64,000 nt of DNA, from positions 3,038,001-3,102,000 of the forward strand of contig NZ_CP039253.1 of NCBI RefSeq assembly GCF_004795915.1. The letters run 5' to 3'. This document shows positions 1 through 8,725 of this stretch, in pieces. Both the position numbers and the translations under genes were made by a program. The first letter of the stretch is position 1. Each line of letters begins with the position of its first letter. The DNA comes from Rhodococcus sp. PAMC28707 (GTDB lineage: Bacteria > Actinomycetota > Actinomycetes > Mycobacteriales > Mycobacteriaceae). Below the pieces are notes generated by a model, which was not told the DNA's origin, did not search any database, and saw only the letters and a program-made list of their open reading frames with translations.

Positions 1-436
1 CCAGCGCCTGCACGTCGCTGCCGTGGCCGGTCTCCGTCATCGCAAAACAGCCGAGAAGATCGAGGTCGATGAGGCGCCGCACGTAGGCCTCGTGATGGCG
101 TTCGGTGCCGAGGTTTTCGATGGCTCCACCGAACAGTCCCCATTGCACTCCGGCTTTGACCATCAGTGAAAGGTCCGACATGGCGAGCATCTCGATCATC
201 GTCACGGCCCCGCCGACGTCTCCGCCGCCGCCGTGTTCCTTCTTGAAACCGTCTTCGGCTACGCCGTTTCGAGCAAGTAGCTTCATTTGTTCCAAAGCTT
301 TGGTGCGGGCGATCACGGTGTTCGGGGTGTAGTGCGGACGGAACTCGTCTCGAACGAGTTGCCTACGGGCCTCGTTCTTCACATCACGCCAGCGGCCGTC
401 CAAGGTGTTGCGAAGGTGATCGGAAGTGGTTGCCAT
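1..436 (-). CDS. Acyl-CoA dehydrogenase/oxidase family protein, 5' part only
   Basis: The ATG is at 436 and the frame runs off the left edge, giving about 145 residues. The N-terminal helical domain is followed at about residues 133-142 by MTETGHGSDV, the flavin/substrate-contact motif of acyl-CoA dehydrogenases. The GHGSDV form is typical of the acyl-CoA oxidase branch, so the enzyme probably performs FAD-dependent alpha,beta-oxidation of an acyl-CoA in beta-oxidation. It is divergent from bioA with about 100 bp between them. The missing C-terminus holds the catalytic base, so oxidase and dehydrogenase cannot be separated here. Confidence 0.8.
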   Translation of the reverse strand, partial: MATTSDHLRNTLDGRWRDVKNEARRQLVRDEFRPHYTPNTVIARTKALEQMKLLARNGVAEDGFKKEHGGGGDVGGAVTMIEMLAMSDLSLMVKAGVQWGLFGGAIENLGTERHHEAYVRRLIDLDLLGCFAMTETGHGSDVQAL

Positions 437-541
437 ACTCGACGGTAACCTCTCGGCCGCCGAGCCGGGACTGAAGGGTCAGGAAGGCCACAGATAATTT
501 CGATCGCACCGCAGAACCTCCAGCATTTATCGATCCTTTAG
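437..541. promoter_or_regulatory. Divergent intergenic region, acyl-CoA dehydrogenase / bioA
   Basis: This gap of about 105 bp must carry the promoters of both flanking genes. I searched it for the TGAAC-N3-GTTCA type palindrome seen before bioF and found none. A TAG at 539-541 closes the bioA reading frame upstream. No other element is recognised. Confidence 0.35.
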
Positions 542-637
542 TGTCGGCGCATCGATACCTCACAGATTCTGCGAACCGATGCCGCGCACGTCTGGCACCC
601 GTACGGCGGCTTTCCCGCCTCGACCGCACCACTTGTC

Positions 638-1819
638 GTGGAGAGTGCAGCCGGCGTCCGGTTGCGACTGAGCGACGGCCGCGAGCTGGTCGACGGCATG
701 AGCTCTTGGTGGGCGGCCGTGCACGGATATCGTCATCCGGTGCTCGACGCAGCGGTGCGGGACCAGCTGGGCAAGATGAGTCACGTCATGTTCGGCGGAC
801 TTACCCACGAACCGGCCGCTCGGCTCGCGGAACTTCTGGTGTCGATCACCCCGGATGGCCTCGACAAGGTCTTCTTCGCCGATTCCGGGTCGGTCTCGGT
901 CGAGGTCGCGGTCAAGATGTGTATTCAGTTCTGGCGCAGTCGCGGTCTGCCCCGCAAGAGCAGATTGTTGACCTGGCGTGGCGGCTATCACGGAGACACG
1001 TTCGCGCCGATGAGCATTTGTGATCCCGACGGTGGGATGCACACGCTGTGGACCGACGTGCTCAACGCCCAGATCTTCGCCCCCGTTCCTCCGAGTGAAT
1101 TCGATCCTGACTACGTCGCACTGTTCGAGAAGATTCTCGCGAGCAACGCAGGCGATATTGCGGCGATAGTCGTCGAACCGGTAGTGCAGGGTGCAGGCGG
1201 GATGAGGTTCCATGATCCGCGCTACCTCGCCGAGTTGCGGCGGATGGCCGACGACCACGATGTCTTGCTGGTGTTCGATGAGATCGCCACTGGTTTCGGT
1301 CGAACCGGCGCCCTCTTCGCGGCCGAACATGCCGGTGTCGCCCCGGACGTCATGTGCGTCGGGAAGGCGTTGACCGGCGGGTACATGACTCTGGCAGCCA
1401 CCCTGTGTACTTCGGAGGTCGCGGAGGTCATCAGTGCAGGGGAGGCAGGCGGCTTGATGCACGGCCCGACGTTCATGGCGAATCCGTTGGCGTGCGCGGT
1501 CGCGGTTGCGGCCGTCGAGCTACTTCTCGCCCGAGACTGGCGTGCGGAGGTGGCTGCAATCGAATCGGGTCTGCGCTCGGGTTTGGCGCCGGCGCAGGCG
1601 CTAACCGGAGTTGTGGACGTCCGAGTGCGAGGCGGGATCGGGGTGATCGAGATGAGAGAACCCGTCGATATGCAACTCGCGACGGATACAGCTGTGGCTC
1701 ACGGTGTGTGGCTTCGTCCGTTCGGCAGGCTGGTCTATGCCATGCCGCCGTACGTGTGCGAAAAGCAGGACGTGGAGCGCATCGCGACGGCAATGGTGGC
1801 TATCGCCTCAGCGACTTGA
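638..1819 (+). CDS. bioA: Adenosylmethionine-8-amino-7-oxononanoate aminotransferase
   Basis: BioA makes 7,8-diaminopelargonate from KAPA with S-adenosylmethionine as amino donor, using PLP, in cytosolic biotin synthesis. Family signatures include [50 protein letters not shown] and the PLP-lysine region [12 protein letters not shown]. The coordinates begin at the first canonical in-frame start, GTG 638. The same frame is open back to 542 and encodes [11 protein letters not shown], the conserved N-terminal block with the active-site HPY tyrosine, so the real protein must start further upstream. No ATG, GTG or TTG exists there; see findings. The stop codon lies inside the palindrome preceding bioF. 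Confidence 0.93.
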   Translation: MESAAGVRLRLSDGRELVDGMSSWWAAVHGYRHPVLDAAVRDQLGKMSHVMFGGLTHEPAARLAELLVSITPDGLDKVFFADSGSVSVEVAVKMCIQFWRSRGLPRKSRLLTWRGGYHGDTFAPMSICDPDGGMHTLWTDVLNAQIFAPVPPSEFDPDYVALFEKILASNAGDIAAIVVEPVVQGAGGMRFHDPRYLAELRRMADDHDVLLVFDEIATGFGRTGALFAAEHAGVAPDVMCVGKALTGGYMTLAATLCTSEVAEVISAGEAGGLMHGPTFMANPLACAVAVAAVELLLARDWRAEVAAIESGLRSGLAPAQALTGVVDVRVRGGIGVIEMREPVDMQLATDTAVAHGVWLRPFGRLVYAMPPYVCEKQDVERIATAMVAIASAT

Positions 1820-1831
1820 ACGCTGTTCAAG
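1815..1831. promoter_or_regulatory. Perfect palindrome before bioF, candidate BioQ operator
   Basis: CTTGAACGCTGTTCAAG is a 7-3-7 perfect inverted repeat. It overlaps the bioA stop codon and ends one base before the ATG at 1833. Its core, TGAAC-N3-GTTCA, resembles the binding sequence reported for the TetR-type biotin regulator BioQ in corynebacteria and mycobacteria. A regulator bound here would block a bioFD transcript starting inside or just after bioA. No bioQ gene is in the window, so the assignment rests on motif and position. Confidence 0.6.
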
Positions 1832-1832
1832 T

Positions 1833-2975
1833 ATGGTGTCTCGGGTGAGCACACTCGACTGGCTGACCGAAGCGGCGAACACCCGCCGAACGCTTGGGTT
1901 GCATCGGACGCCGAACGCGCGCCGTCAGGACGACTCGGTCATCGATCTCGCGTCGAACGACTACCTCGGCCTGGTTCGCCACCCCGAAGTTGTCGACGCA
2001 TCCTGCGCTGCCGTGCGTGACTGGGGCACCGGCTCGACCGGATCGAGACTTGTCACCGGGACGACGACGCTGCACTGTGAGCTCGAATCCGAACTCGCAG
2101 CCTTCGTCGGCGCGCAATCGGGCCTGGTGTTCTCCTCGGGGTATACCGCGAATCTTGCTGTGGTATCGGCACTTTCGGGCCGAGGCGCACTCGTGATGTC
2201 CGACTCGGCCTCGCACGCGTCGCTCGTCGATGCCTGCAGGCTCTCGCGCGCTCGAATCGAGGTATTCGACCGAGCGAACCTCGGCACCGTGGAGCGGACG
2301 CTGCAGACGAGGCAGGAAGAGCGAGCACTCCTGGTCACCGACTCGGTGTTCAGCGCCGACGGTGATCTCGCACCGCTGACCGAACTACATGCACTGTGCC
2401 GCAAGTACTCCGCTCTGATGATCGTCGACGAAGCCCACGGCCTCGGTGTTCGGGGAGCCGGCGGACGCGGGCTGGTGCACGAACTCGGTCTCCACGGCCT
2501 GCCGGACCTGGTCATCACCGCGACGCTGTCCAAAGCGCTCGCATCTCAAGGAGGGGTGGTTCTGGGCCCGCCCGCAGTGCGGGAGCACCTCGTCGACGTC
2601 GCCAGGCCGTTCATCTTCGACACCGCTCTCGCACCGGCTGCCGTCGCGGCAGCTCGAGCCGCTCTCGCGGTGCTCGTCCGCGAACCTGCGCGTGCAGTCG
2701 CAGTGCGCGAGCGGGCGCAGGATTTGGCCGACATCGTCGGAGTGACGGAACCGGAATCGGCCGTCGTGTCGGTCGTGCTCGGGGATGCGATCGAAGCCTA
2801 TGAAGCCGCGCAGTACGCCCGCCGACAAGGCGTGCACGTCGGCTGCTTTCGTCCACCGTCGGTCCCCGAGGGCACCTCGCGGTTGCGTCTCACCGCACGG
2901 GCCACGCTGACCGAGGGCGATCTCACCGTCGTTCGCGAAGTCCTGGGATCCGTGCTGAACCGATCACTACTGTGA
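1833..2975 (+). CDS. bioF: 8-amino-7-oxononanoate synthase (KAPA synthase)
   Basis: BioF condenses pimeloyl-ACP (or -CoA) with L-alanine to KAPA, with PLP as cofactor, the step before BioA. Alpha-oxoamine synthase features are SNDYLGL near the N-terminus, [23 protein letters not shown], and the PLP lysine in [11 protein letters not shown] (about residue 234 counted from 1833). The length of about 380 residues is normal. Start choice is open: ATG 1833, GTG 1836 and GTG 1845 are all in frame and none has a clear Shine-Dalgarno, which suggests a leaderless transcript or coupling to bioA. The 3' end overlaps bioD as GTGA. Confidence 0.95.
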   Translation: MVSRVSTLDWLTEAANTRRTLGLHRTPNARRQDDSVIDLASNDYLGLVRHPEVVDASCAAVRDWGTGSTGSRLVTGTTTLHCELESELAAFVGAQSGLVFSSGYTANLAVVSALSGRGALVMSDSASHASLVDACRLSRARIEVFDRANLGTVERTLQTRQEERALLVTDSVFSADGDLAPLTELHALCRKYSALMIVDEAHGLGVRGAGGRGLVHELGLHGLPDLVITATLSKALASQGGVVLGPPAVREHLVDVARPFIFDTALAPAAVAAARAALAVLVREPARAVAVRERAQDLADIVGVTEPESAVVSVVLGDAIEAYEAAQYARRQGVHVGCFRPPSVPEGTSRLRLTARATLTEGDLTVVREVLGSVLNRSLL

Positions 2976-3652
2976 GCGTTCTCTTCGTCACCGGAACGTC
3001 CACCGACGTCGGCAAGACCGTCGTCACCGCCGCGCTGGCGGCGACAGTACGCGCGTCGGGACGCTCTGTGGCGGTATGTAAACCCGCACAGACCGGTGTC
3101 GCACCCGGCGAGCCGGGCGACCTCGAGGAAATTTCTCGACTCACCGGTGTCGACAATCTATTGGAACTGGCCCGCTACCCCGAACCCTTGGCACCCGACG
3201 TCGCGGCTCGGCGCAGCTCGATGCCTCTACTTCGACTCGAAGACGTCTGCGGTGCCGTGCGCGCCCTCGACGCGGACGTGGTGCTCGTCGAGGGGGCGGG
3301 CGGGCTGCTCGTACGCCTGGGAACCGACGGCTTCACGCTCGTCGACCTCGCCCGCAGAGTAGGTGCTCCGGTCCTCGTCGTCTGCGGTGCCGGGTTGGGA
3401 ACGCTCAATCATTCCGCTCTCACCGTGTCCGCGCTGGAAACTGCCGGTGTGTGGTGCGCAGGCTTGGTGATCGGGTCATGGCCGTGCGCGCCCGATACAG
3501 CGGCCGTTACGAACCTCGACGAGCTGCCCGAGGTGACGTCGACGGCATTGCTGGGCTGCCTACCGGAAGGCGCGGGCAAGCTGAGTGCGCCCGAATTCAC
3601 CGCAGCAGCGCCGTCATGGTTCGACGGGATCGAAGACATTCTGTTTCGGTGA
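2972..3652 (+). CDS. bioD: ATP-dependent dethiobiotin synthetase
   Basis: BioD closes the ureido ring of dethiobiotin from DAPA, CO2 and ATP. The P-loop GTSTDVGKT is at about residues 8-16 and the glycine-rich [10 protein letters not shown] block lies mid-protein. At 226 residues it is the usual size. The GTG start overlaps the bioF stop (GTGA), indicating translational coupling. Biotin synthase (bioB), often next in actinobacteria, does not follow; the next gene is unrelated. Confidence 0.95.
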   Translation: MSVLFVTGTSTDVGKTVVTAALAATVRASGRSVAVCKPAQTGVAPGEPGDLEEISRLTGVDNLLELARYPEPLAPDVAARRSSMPLLRLEDVCGAVRALDADVVLVEGAGGLLVRLGTDGFTLVDLARRVGAPVLVVCGAGLGTLNHSALTVSALETAGVWCAGLVIGSWPCAPDTAAVTNLDELPEVTSTALLGCLPEGAGKLSAPEFTAAAPSWFDGIEDILFR

Positions 3653-3770
3653 CGATCGCGACTACTACGCTGCTGGTGGAAACCGAGAACGGGGAGAAAA
3701 ACCGGACTTTTCGTTTATTGCCGGCAGCGGCGGGTACCCAATCCGCCACACCTACAGTTGGGGGCTAGAC

Positions 3771-4415
3771 ATGAACACTGCAGTATGGATAGTGATTGCT
3801 GTTGTAGTAGTACTGCTCATCATTGCGATTGCATTGGCACTCGCCCGGAAGCAAAAGTCCGGCCGACGCGTGGAAGCCGAGCGTATCCGTGAGAAGGCTG
3901 CTGAAAAATCCGTGCAGGTCGAGGAGCGCCAGGCGATTGCCGACGAGAGCGCCGCGAAAGCGCGCCGCTCGCAGGCCGATGCCGAGGCCAAGGCCGCCGA
4001 AGCTCGCCGTTTGTCTTTGCAGGCCGAAACCCACCAGGGTGATGCTGCAACCTCCCGGGACGAATTGGATGCAGAGTACGCCCGCGCCAACAAGATCGAT
4101 CCGGATGTGAACACCAAGACCGGCACCAGCAAGTCGGGCAGTGTCGACAAAGCATCCGCCGAGAAGATGGTTGCCCCGAATGCCACTCAAACCGGCCGTC
4201 ATGACACCGCCCACCATGACACCGTCCACCATGACACCGCCCATGACGACACCGGACATCACGAAACCGGTCGCCATGAGGGTGAGGTTCACGACGAGGG
4301 AGTTCGCGACGGCAACGTGCGTCCGGACGGCGTCGTAGGCAACCAGGGCAGTGCTGTTCGTGGTGACGAGCACCTGCCGAACGACCCGCGTGGTGGCGAG
4401 CACCGCGCACCGTAA
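3771..4415 (+). CDS. Membrane-anchored coiled-coil protein with His-rich tail
   Basis: The family is not recognised. The protein has 214 residues in three parts: one N-terminal membrane helix (about residues 4-25, Val/Ile/Leu-rich); a charged Ala/Glu/Arg stretch (about 30-100) with coiled-coil character; and a hydrophilic tail. From about residue 142 the tail contains imperfect repeats of the type HDTAHHDTVHHDT, rich in His and Asp. The helix is followed by ARKQKSGRR, so the positive-inside rule puts the tail in the cytoplasm. A run of five G sits 7 bases before the ATG. The gene stands alone and ends in a strong terminator. Metal binding by the tail is inference. Confidence 0.75.
   Translation: MNTAVWIVIAVVVVLLIIAIALALARKQKSGRRVEAERIREKAAEKSVQVEERQAIADESAAKARRSQADAEAKAAEARRLSLQAETHQGDAATSRDELDAEYARANKIDPDVNTKTGTSKSGSVDKASAEKMVAPNATQTGRHDTAHHDTVHHDTAHDDTGHHETGRHEGEVHDEGVRDGNVRPDGVVGNQGSAVRGDEHLPNDPRGGEHRAP
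4198..4266 (+). repeat. Imperfect short repeats encoding the His/Asp-rich tail
   Basis: Near-copies of CCACCATGACACCG recur in phase, giving alternating HDT and HHDT units in the protein starting at 3771. The repeats are degenerate and sit wholly inside the coding sequence. Confidence 0.6.
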
Positions 4416-4438
4416 AGTTCAGCTATAGCTCTCTACTG

Positions 4439-4496
4439 CCCGCCCGCCGAAGTTTCTTCTCCTAATGAGAGCGGAACTTCGGCGGGCGGGTTTTGT
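4439..4496 (+). terminator. Rho-independent terminator
   Basis: A perfect 16-bp stem, CCCGCCCGCCGAAGTT (4439-4454) with AACTTCGGCGGGCGGG (4475-4490), is followed by TTTTGT. It ends the transcript of the His-rich protein gene and insulates the next gene. Confidence 0.9.
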
Positions 4497-4561
4497 CGTC
4501 GCTACACCCCGCGTAGCGTCGTCAGCCACTAAAATATCTCCGCAAACGGCAGGAGAAGTCG

Positions 4562-5263
4562 ATGCACGATTTCGTCTTGATTCCAGGTGCGGGCGGCGAC
4601 GGCTGGTACTGGCATTTGTTGGAGGCGGAGCTGGTACGGCGCGGCTACGACGTCGTCGCGGTGACCCTTCCGGCCGGTGACCCGGACGCTGGTCTGGTCG
4701 AGTACACCGACGCAGTCCTTGCTGCGATGGGTGGCGTCGGTACCGACGTTCTCGTTGCGCAATCGTTGGGCGGCTTCACCGCACCCCTCGTCGCGCAGAG
4801 AACAGAAGTCTCGATGATCGTCCTGCTCAACGCGATGACGCCGAAGCCCGGCGAGTCACCGGGCCGGTGGTGGGAGTCGACGGGCTCAGCGCAGGCGCGA
4901 GCCGAACAGGCACAGCGTGAGGGCCGTTCGATCGACACCGAGGATCTCGTCGCCGACGTCTTCTTTCACGACGTTCCCCCGGAGGTCACTGCCGAGGCCA
5001 TGCGGCGTGGTGCTCCCGAACAATCCGACGGCCCGTTCGTCCTTCCGTACCCGTCGACGCAGTGGCCCGATGTACAGACGCGTTTCCTGCAAGGCGCGGA
5101 GGACCGTTTCTTTCCGATCGAGTTTCAGCGAAGAGTCGTAGCCGAACGGCTCGGGATGGACCTCGACGAGATGCCCGGTGGGCACTTGGTGGCTCTGTCG
5201 CAGCCCATTCTGCTCGCCGACAGGCTTCAAGCGTATCGAGCCGAACTCGGCAGCGATCGGTGA
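4562..5263 (+). CDS. Alpha/beta-fold hydrolase
   Basis: This is a compact 233-residue alpha/beta hydrolase. [12 protein letters not shown] provides the oxyanion-hole HG-like turn near the N-terminus, the nucleophile elbow AQSLGG has Ser at about residue 68, and a late [10 protein letters not shown] supplies the likely catalytic His. It resembles the EstC/salicylate-esterase-like group often annotated only as alpha/beta hydrolase. An AGGAG motif precedes the ATG. The substrate is unknown. It lies between a terminator and hemL, so its link to the haem operon is positional only. Confidence 0.85.
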   Translation: MHDFVLIPGAGGDGWYWHLLEAELVRRGYDVVAVTLPAGDPDAGLVEYTDAVLAAMGGVGTDVLVAQSLGGFTAPLVAQRTEVSMIVLLNAMTPKPGESPGRWWESTGSAQARAEQAQREGRSIDTEDLVADVFFHDVPPEVTAEAMRRGAPEQSDGPFVLPYPSTQWPDVQTRFLQGAEDRFFPIEFQRRVVAERLGMDLDEMPGGHLVALSQPILLADRLQAYRAELGSDR

Positions 5264-5315
5264 ATTATTACGCCCTGTAGTTGGCGAAACGGGTAAACCT
5301 GGGACACTGGAGTTC

Positions 5316-6641
5316 GTGACTGTTCCGACCGGCGACGATGCCCCTGTTTCGGCCCGACTCTTCGAGCGCGCGAGCGCGGTGATTCCTGGTGGAGTGAACT
5401 CCCCGGTTCGCGCCTTCCAATCGGTAGGTGGAACCCCACGGTTCATCGCCGAGGCCAGCGGATACACGATGATCGACGCCGATGGAAAGTCCTACGTCGA
5501 CCTGATCTCCTCGTGGGGCCCGATGATCCACGGACACGCCCATCCGGTCGTGGTCGAAGCGGTCCAGAAGGCAGCAGCGACGGGCCTGTCGTTCGGTGCG
5601 CCGACCGAGCGGGAAATCGAGCTCGCGGAGGAAATCATCGGCCGTGTGGGCCCGGTGGAGCAGGTTCGGCTTGTGAATTCCGGCACAGAGGCCACGATGA
5701 GCGCGGTCCGCCTCGCGCGCGGTTTCACTGGACGCACCAAGATCCTCAAGTTCTCCGGGTGTTATCACGGTCATGTCGATGCGCTGCTCGCCGACGCAGG
5801 CTCGGGTCTCGCGACCCTCGGGCTGCCGACGTCGCCGGGAGTGACGGGTGCGCAGGCGGGCGACACCATCGTGGTTCCGTACAACGACCTCGCCGCCGTC
5901 GAGGCCGCGTTCGCCGAGAATCCAGGCGAGTTCGCCTGCATCATCACCGAGGCCGCCGCAGGCAACATGGGCGCAGTCCCGCCGGTCACCGGCTTCAACG
6001 AGGGTCTGCGTCGCATCGCCACCGACAACGGTGCGCTGCTGATCATGGACGAAGTGATGACGGGATTCCGCGTCAGCGCCGCCGGTTGGTACGGCATCGA
6101 CGGCGTCGCCGGTGATCTCTACACCTTCGGCAAGGTCATGAGCGGCGGGCTCCCCGCTGCTGCATTCGGTGGTCGCGCCGACATCATGGCCTACCTCGCC
6201 CCAGCAGGCCCGGTCTACCAAGCGGGCACCTTGTCCGGTAACCCGGTTGCCGTCGCTGCCGGACTGGCCAGCCTGCGCCTGGCCGATGCAGCGGTCTACG
6301 AGAAGCTCGAAAAAAACTCCAAGCAGCTCGGCGGACTCCTCGGTGATGCCCTCACCGCAGCAGGTGTCCGTCATCATGTGCAGTTCGCGGGCACTATGGT
6401 GAGCGTGTTCTTCTCCGACGGACCCGTCACCGACTACGCAGGTGCCAAAGCAGCCGAGACCTGGCGTTACCCGGCCTTCTTCCACGGCCTGCTCTCCCGC
6501 GGCGTCTATCCGCCGCCGAGCGCATTCGAAGCCTGGTTCGTCTCCGCAGCCCTGGACGAGCACGCCTTCTCGATCATCGCCGACGCTCTACCCGCCGCCG
6601 CTCGTGCAGCAGCCCAAGCAGAAGCTGGAACCTCCAAGTGA
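5316..6641 (+). CDS. hemL: Glutamate-1-semialdehyde 2,1-aminomutase
   Basis: HemL converts glutamate-1-semialdehyde to 5-aminolevulinate with PLP in the C5 route to haem. Diagnostic blocks are [36 protein letters not shown] and the PLP lysine in [18 protein letters not shown] (about K273). GTG 5316 is chosen because it gives the normal N-terminus for the family (441 residues). The 3' end overlaps the next gene as GTGA. It leads a run of haem/cytochrome c genes in the same order as M. tuberculosis Rv0524-Rv0530. Confidence 0.96.
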   Translation: MTVPTGDDAPVSARLFERASAVIPGGVNSPVRAFQSVGGTPRFIAEASGYTMIDADGKSYVDLISSWGPMIHGHAHPVVVEAVQKAAATGLSFGAPTEREIELAEEIIGRVGPVEQVRLVNSGTEATMSAVRLARGFTGRTKILKFSGCYHGHVDALLADAGSGLATLGLPTSPGVTGAQAGDTIVVPYNDLAAVEAAFAENPGEFACIITEAAAGNMGAVPPVTGFNEGLRRIATDNGALLIMDEVMTGFRVSAAGWYGIDGVAGDLYTFGKVMSGGLPAAAFGGRADIMAYLAPAGPVYQAGTLSGNPVAVAAGLASLRLADAAVYEKLEKNSKQLGGLLGDALTAAGVRHHVQFAGTMVSVFFSDGPVTDYAGAKAAETWRYPAFFHGLLSRGVYPPPSAFEAWFVSAALDEHAFSIIADALPAAARAAAQAEAGTSK

Positions 6642-7312
6642 CCGACGCGCCCACCACGAACGACGCCACGCACCCGCACCAGGCCAGCAGGACCATCGTC
6701 CATGTCCTGCGTCACGGTGAAGTGCACAATCCGAGGGGCATTCTGTACGGACGCCTCCCCGGATTCCGGCTATCGGTCACGGGCCAGGCCCAAGCCACTG
6801 CCGTCGCCAATGCTCTTGCCGGACACGACATTGCGCTCGTCGTCGCATCGCCGCTCCAACGCGCACAGGAAACTGCGACTCCGATCGCGGCGGCGCACGG
6901 CCTCACCGTGGGGGAGGACGAGAACCTCATCGAAGCAGGAAACGACTTCGAGGGCCTTCGCGTCGCCGTCGGTGACGGCGCCCTGAGCCGTCCGCGCCAC
7001 TGGTGGAAGCTGCGTAACCCGTTCACCCCGTCGTGGGGCGAGCCGTACCTACAGATCGCACACCGCATGCTCGCCGCGGTCGGAGCCGCCCGTGTCGCCG
7101 CGGTGGGCCACGAAGCCGTCGTCGTCAGTCATCAGTTGCCGGTGTGGACACTGCGGCGATTCCTACAGGGAGAACGCCTCTGGCACGACCCGCGGCACCG
7201 TCAGTGCGGCCTCGCCTCGCTCACCTCCCTCGTCTACGAGGGCGACACCCTCGTGGACATCGTCTACTCCGAGCCCGGCGGTGCCAGCGATCCCAGGATC
7301 ACCGGTGCGTAG
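6638..7312 (+). CDS. Histidine phosphatase family protein (phosphoglycerate mutase-like)
   Basis: LRHGEVHNP carries the phospho-accepting His (about H26) and Arg of the branch-2 phosphoglycerate-mutase-like fold. A second catalytic block, VSHQLPVWT, lies near residue 165. At 224 residues it matches the protein found between hemL and the thioredoxin gene in mycobacteria. Its substrate there is not established, so a glycolytic role is not implied. The gene overlaps hemL by 4 bases and the next gene by 8. Confidence 0.9.
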   Translation: MTDAPTTNDATHPHQASRTIVHVLRHGEVHNPRGILYGRLPGFRLSVTGQAQATAVANALAGHDIALVVASPLQRAQETATPIAAAHGLTVGEDENLIEAGNDFEGLRVAVGDGALSRPRHWWKLRNPFTPSWGEPYLQIAHRMLAAVGAARVAAVGHEAVVVSHQLPVWTLRRFLQGERLWHDPRHRQCGLASLTSLVYEGDTLVDIVYSEPGGASDPRITGA

Positions 7313-7907
7313 ATTTCTCGCTGCCGCATCTGCCGGCATCTCCGTCGTGGTACTGCTCGGCGCCTGCGCTACCGGCACCGACGCGGTCGCCACCGGCGGT
7401 ACCTTCGACTTCGTCTCGCCCGGTGGTAAGACCGAGATCTACTACGATCCGCCGTCCGAGCGCGGAACGATCGGAACGTTGTCCGGGCCCGACCTGATGA
7501 CCGAAGGCGATACGACGTCGTTGTCCGATTACGAGGGCAAAGCCGTCGTGATCAATGTCTGGGGGCAGTGGTGCGGCCCGTGTCGTGGTGAGGCCGACGA
7601 TCTCGAAGAGGTCTACGAGAACACCAAGGATCTCGGCGTCGAATTCCTCGGTATCAACGTCCGTGACAACGCCCAGGACAAGGCGCAGGACTTCGTCATC
7701 GACAACAAGGTGACCTACTCGTCGATCTACGACCCCCCGATGCGCACACTCACCGCTCTCGGCGGCATACCGACCTCGGTGGTTCCCACCACGATCGTGC
7801 TCGACAAGAAGCACCGCGTTGCAGCAGTCTTCCTACGTGAACTGCTCGCCGAGGACCTGCAACCCGTCGTCGAACGGGTCGCAGGTGAGGGGCCCGAGCA
7901 ACAGTGA
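7305..7907 (+). CDS. TlpA/ResA-like thioredoxin-fold lipoprotein
   Basis: The protein has 200 residues. An N-terminal hydrophobic segment ends in LLGAC with the lipobox Cys at about residue 21, so it is probably lipid-anchored outside the membrane. A thioredoxin domain follows with the redox motif WCGPC (Cys 90 and 93) and a cis-Pro region near VPTTIVL. By analogy with ResA/CcsX it keeps apocytochrome c haem-binding cysteines reduced before haem attachment. GTG 7305 is used because it gives an intact signal peptide. The 3' end overlaps ccdA as GTGA. Confidence 0.92.
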   Translation: MRRFLAAASAGISVVVLLGACATGTDAVATGGTFDFVSPGGKTEIYYDPPSERGTIGTLSGPDLMTEGDTTSLSDYEGKAVVINVWGQWCGPCRGEADDLEEVYENTKDLGVEFLGINVRDNAQDKAQDFVIDNKVTYSSIYDPPMRTLTALGGIPTSVVPTTIVLDKKHRVAAVFLRELLAEDLQPVVERVAGEGPEQQ

Positions 7908-8725
7908 GTGACACGGTCCACTTGGCGGGCATCGGTGAGACGTTTCAGGCGACGGCGTCGACGGGTCCGCTCGTCCTCGCCTTCGGCGTCTGCGTGCTCG
8001 CCGGTCTCGTCTCGTTCGCGTCGCCGTGCGTGGTTCCGCTGGTGCCCGGATATCTCTCGTATCTCGCGGGGGTAGTCGGCGCAGACGCTCCGGCGGTGAC
8101 CGCGACGGAAGCTGCGACGACGAAGGTGCGGACTCGAACTCGAATGCGAGTCGCCGGTGCGGCAGGGCTGTTCGTCCTCGGCTTCACCGTGGTTTTCGTA
8201 TTGGCGACGGCAACGGTCTTCGGCGCGATCTCGGTACTGGCAGTCAATCGGGAACTGCTGATGCGAATAGGTGGAGTCGTCACCATCGCAATGGGGTTGG
8301 TGTTCGTCGGCCTCGTGCCTGCCCTGCAGCGCGACGTCCGATTCGAGCCGCGCCGAGTCGGCAGTCTCGTCGGCGCACCACTGCTCGGTGGCGTGTTCGC
8401 ATTGGGATGGACCCCGTGCCTCGGACCGACCCTCGCGGGCGTCATCTCGCTCGCGGCGGGGACCGAAGGGGCGACGGCGGCACGCGGAGTAATACTCATC
8501 ATCGCGTACTGCCTCGGCCTCGGATTGCCGTTCGTCATCCTTGCCTTCGGATCGGTCAGCGCACTTCGCGGAGTCGGCTGGCTCCGTACCCATTCACGAC
8601 AGATACAGGTATTCGGCGGAATCATGTTGATAGCAGTAGGAATTGCCCTCGTGACTGGCGCATGGGACGTATTCGTCGGTTGGGTCCGCGACGGCTTCGT
8701 ATCGGACGTGGTGTTGCCGATATGA
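7904..8725 (+). CDS. ccdA: Cytochrome c biogenesis protein CcdA
   Basis: This polytopic membrane protein carries electrons from cytosolic thioredoxin to the extracytoplasmic thioredoxin encoded just upstream. The 273 residues have about six hydrophobic helices. The two redox cysteines are visible in FASPCVVPL (about C42) and GWTPCLGPTL (about C172), in the internally repeated arrangement of the family. Its start overlaps the tlpA-like gene and its stop overlaps resB as ATGA. Confidence 0.95.
   Translation: MSDTVHLAGIGETFQATASTGPLVLAFGVCVLAGLVSFASPCVVPLVPGYLSYLAGVVGADAPAVTATEAATTKVRTRTRMRVAGAAGLFVLGFTVVFVLATATVFGAISVLAVNRELLMRIGGVVTIAMGLVFVGLVPALQRDVRFEPRRVGSLVGAPLLGGVFALGWTPCLGPTLAGVISLAAGTEGATAARGVILIIAYCLGLGLPFVILAFGSVSALRGVGWLRTHSRQIQVFGGIMLIAVGIALVTGAWDVFVGWVRDGFVSDVVLPI

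Noticed and set aside
560-1462. 300-residue minus-strand frame over bioA
   Set aside because: Antisense shadow of bioA without domain content.
5268-6563. Long open frame opposite hemL (431 residues)
   Set aside because: It is the antisense shadow of hemL in high-G+C DNA, has no recognisable domain, and hemL is certain.
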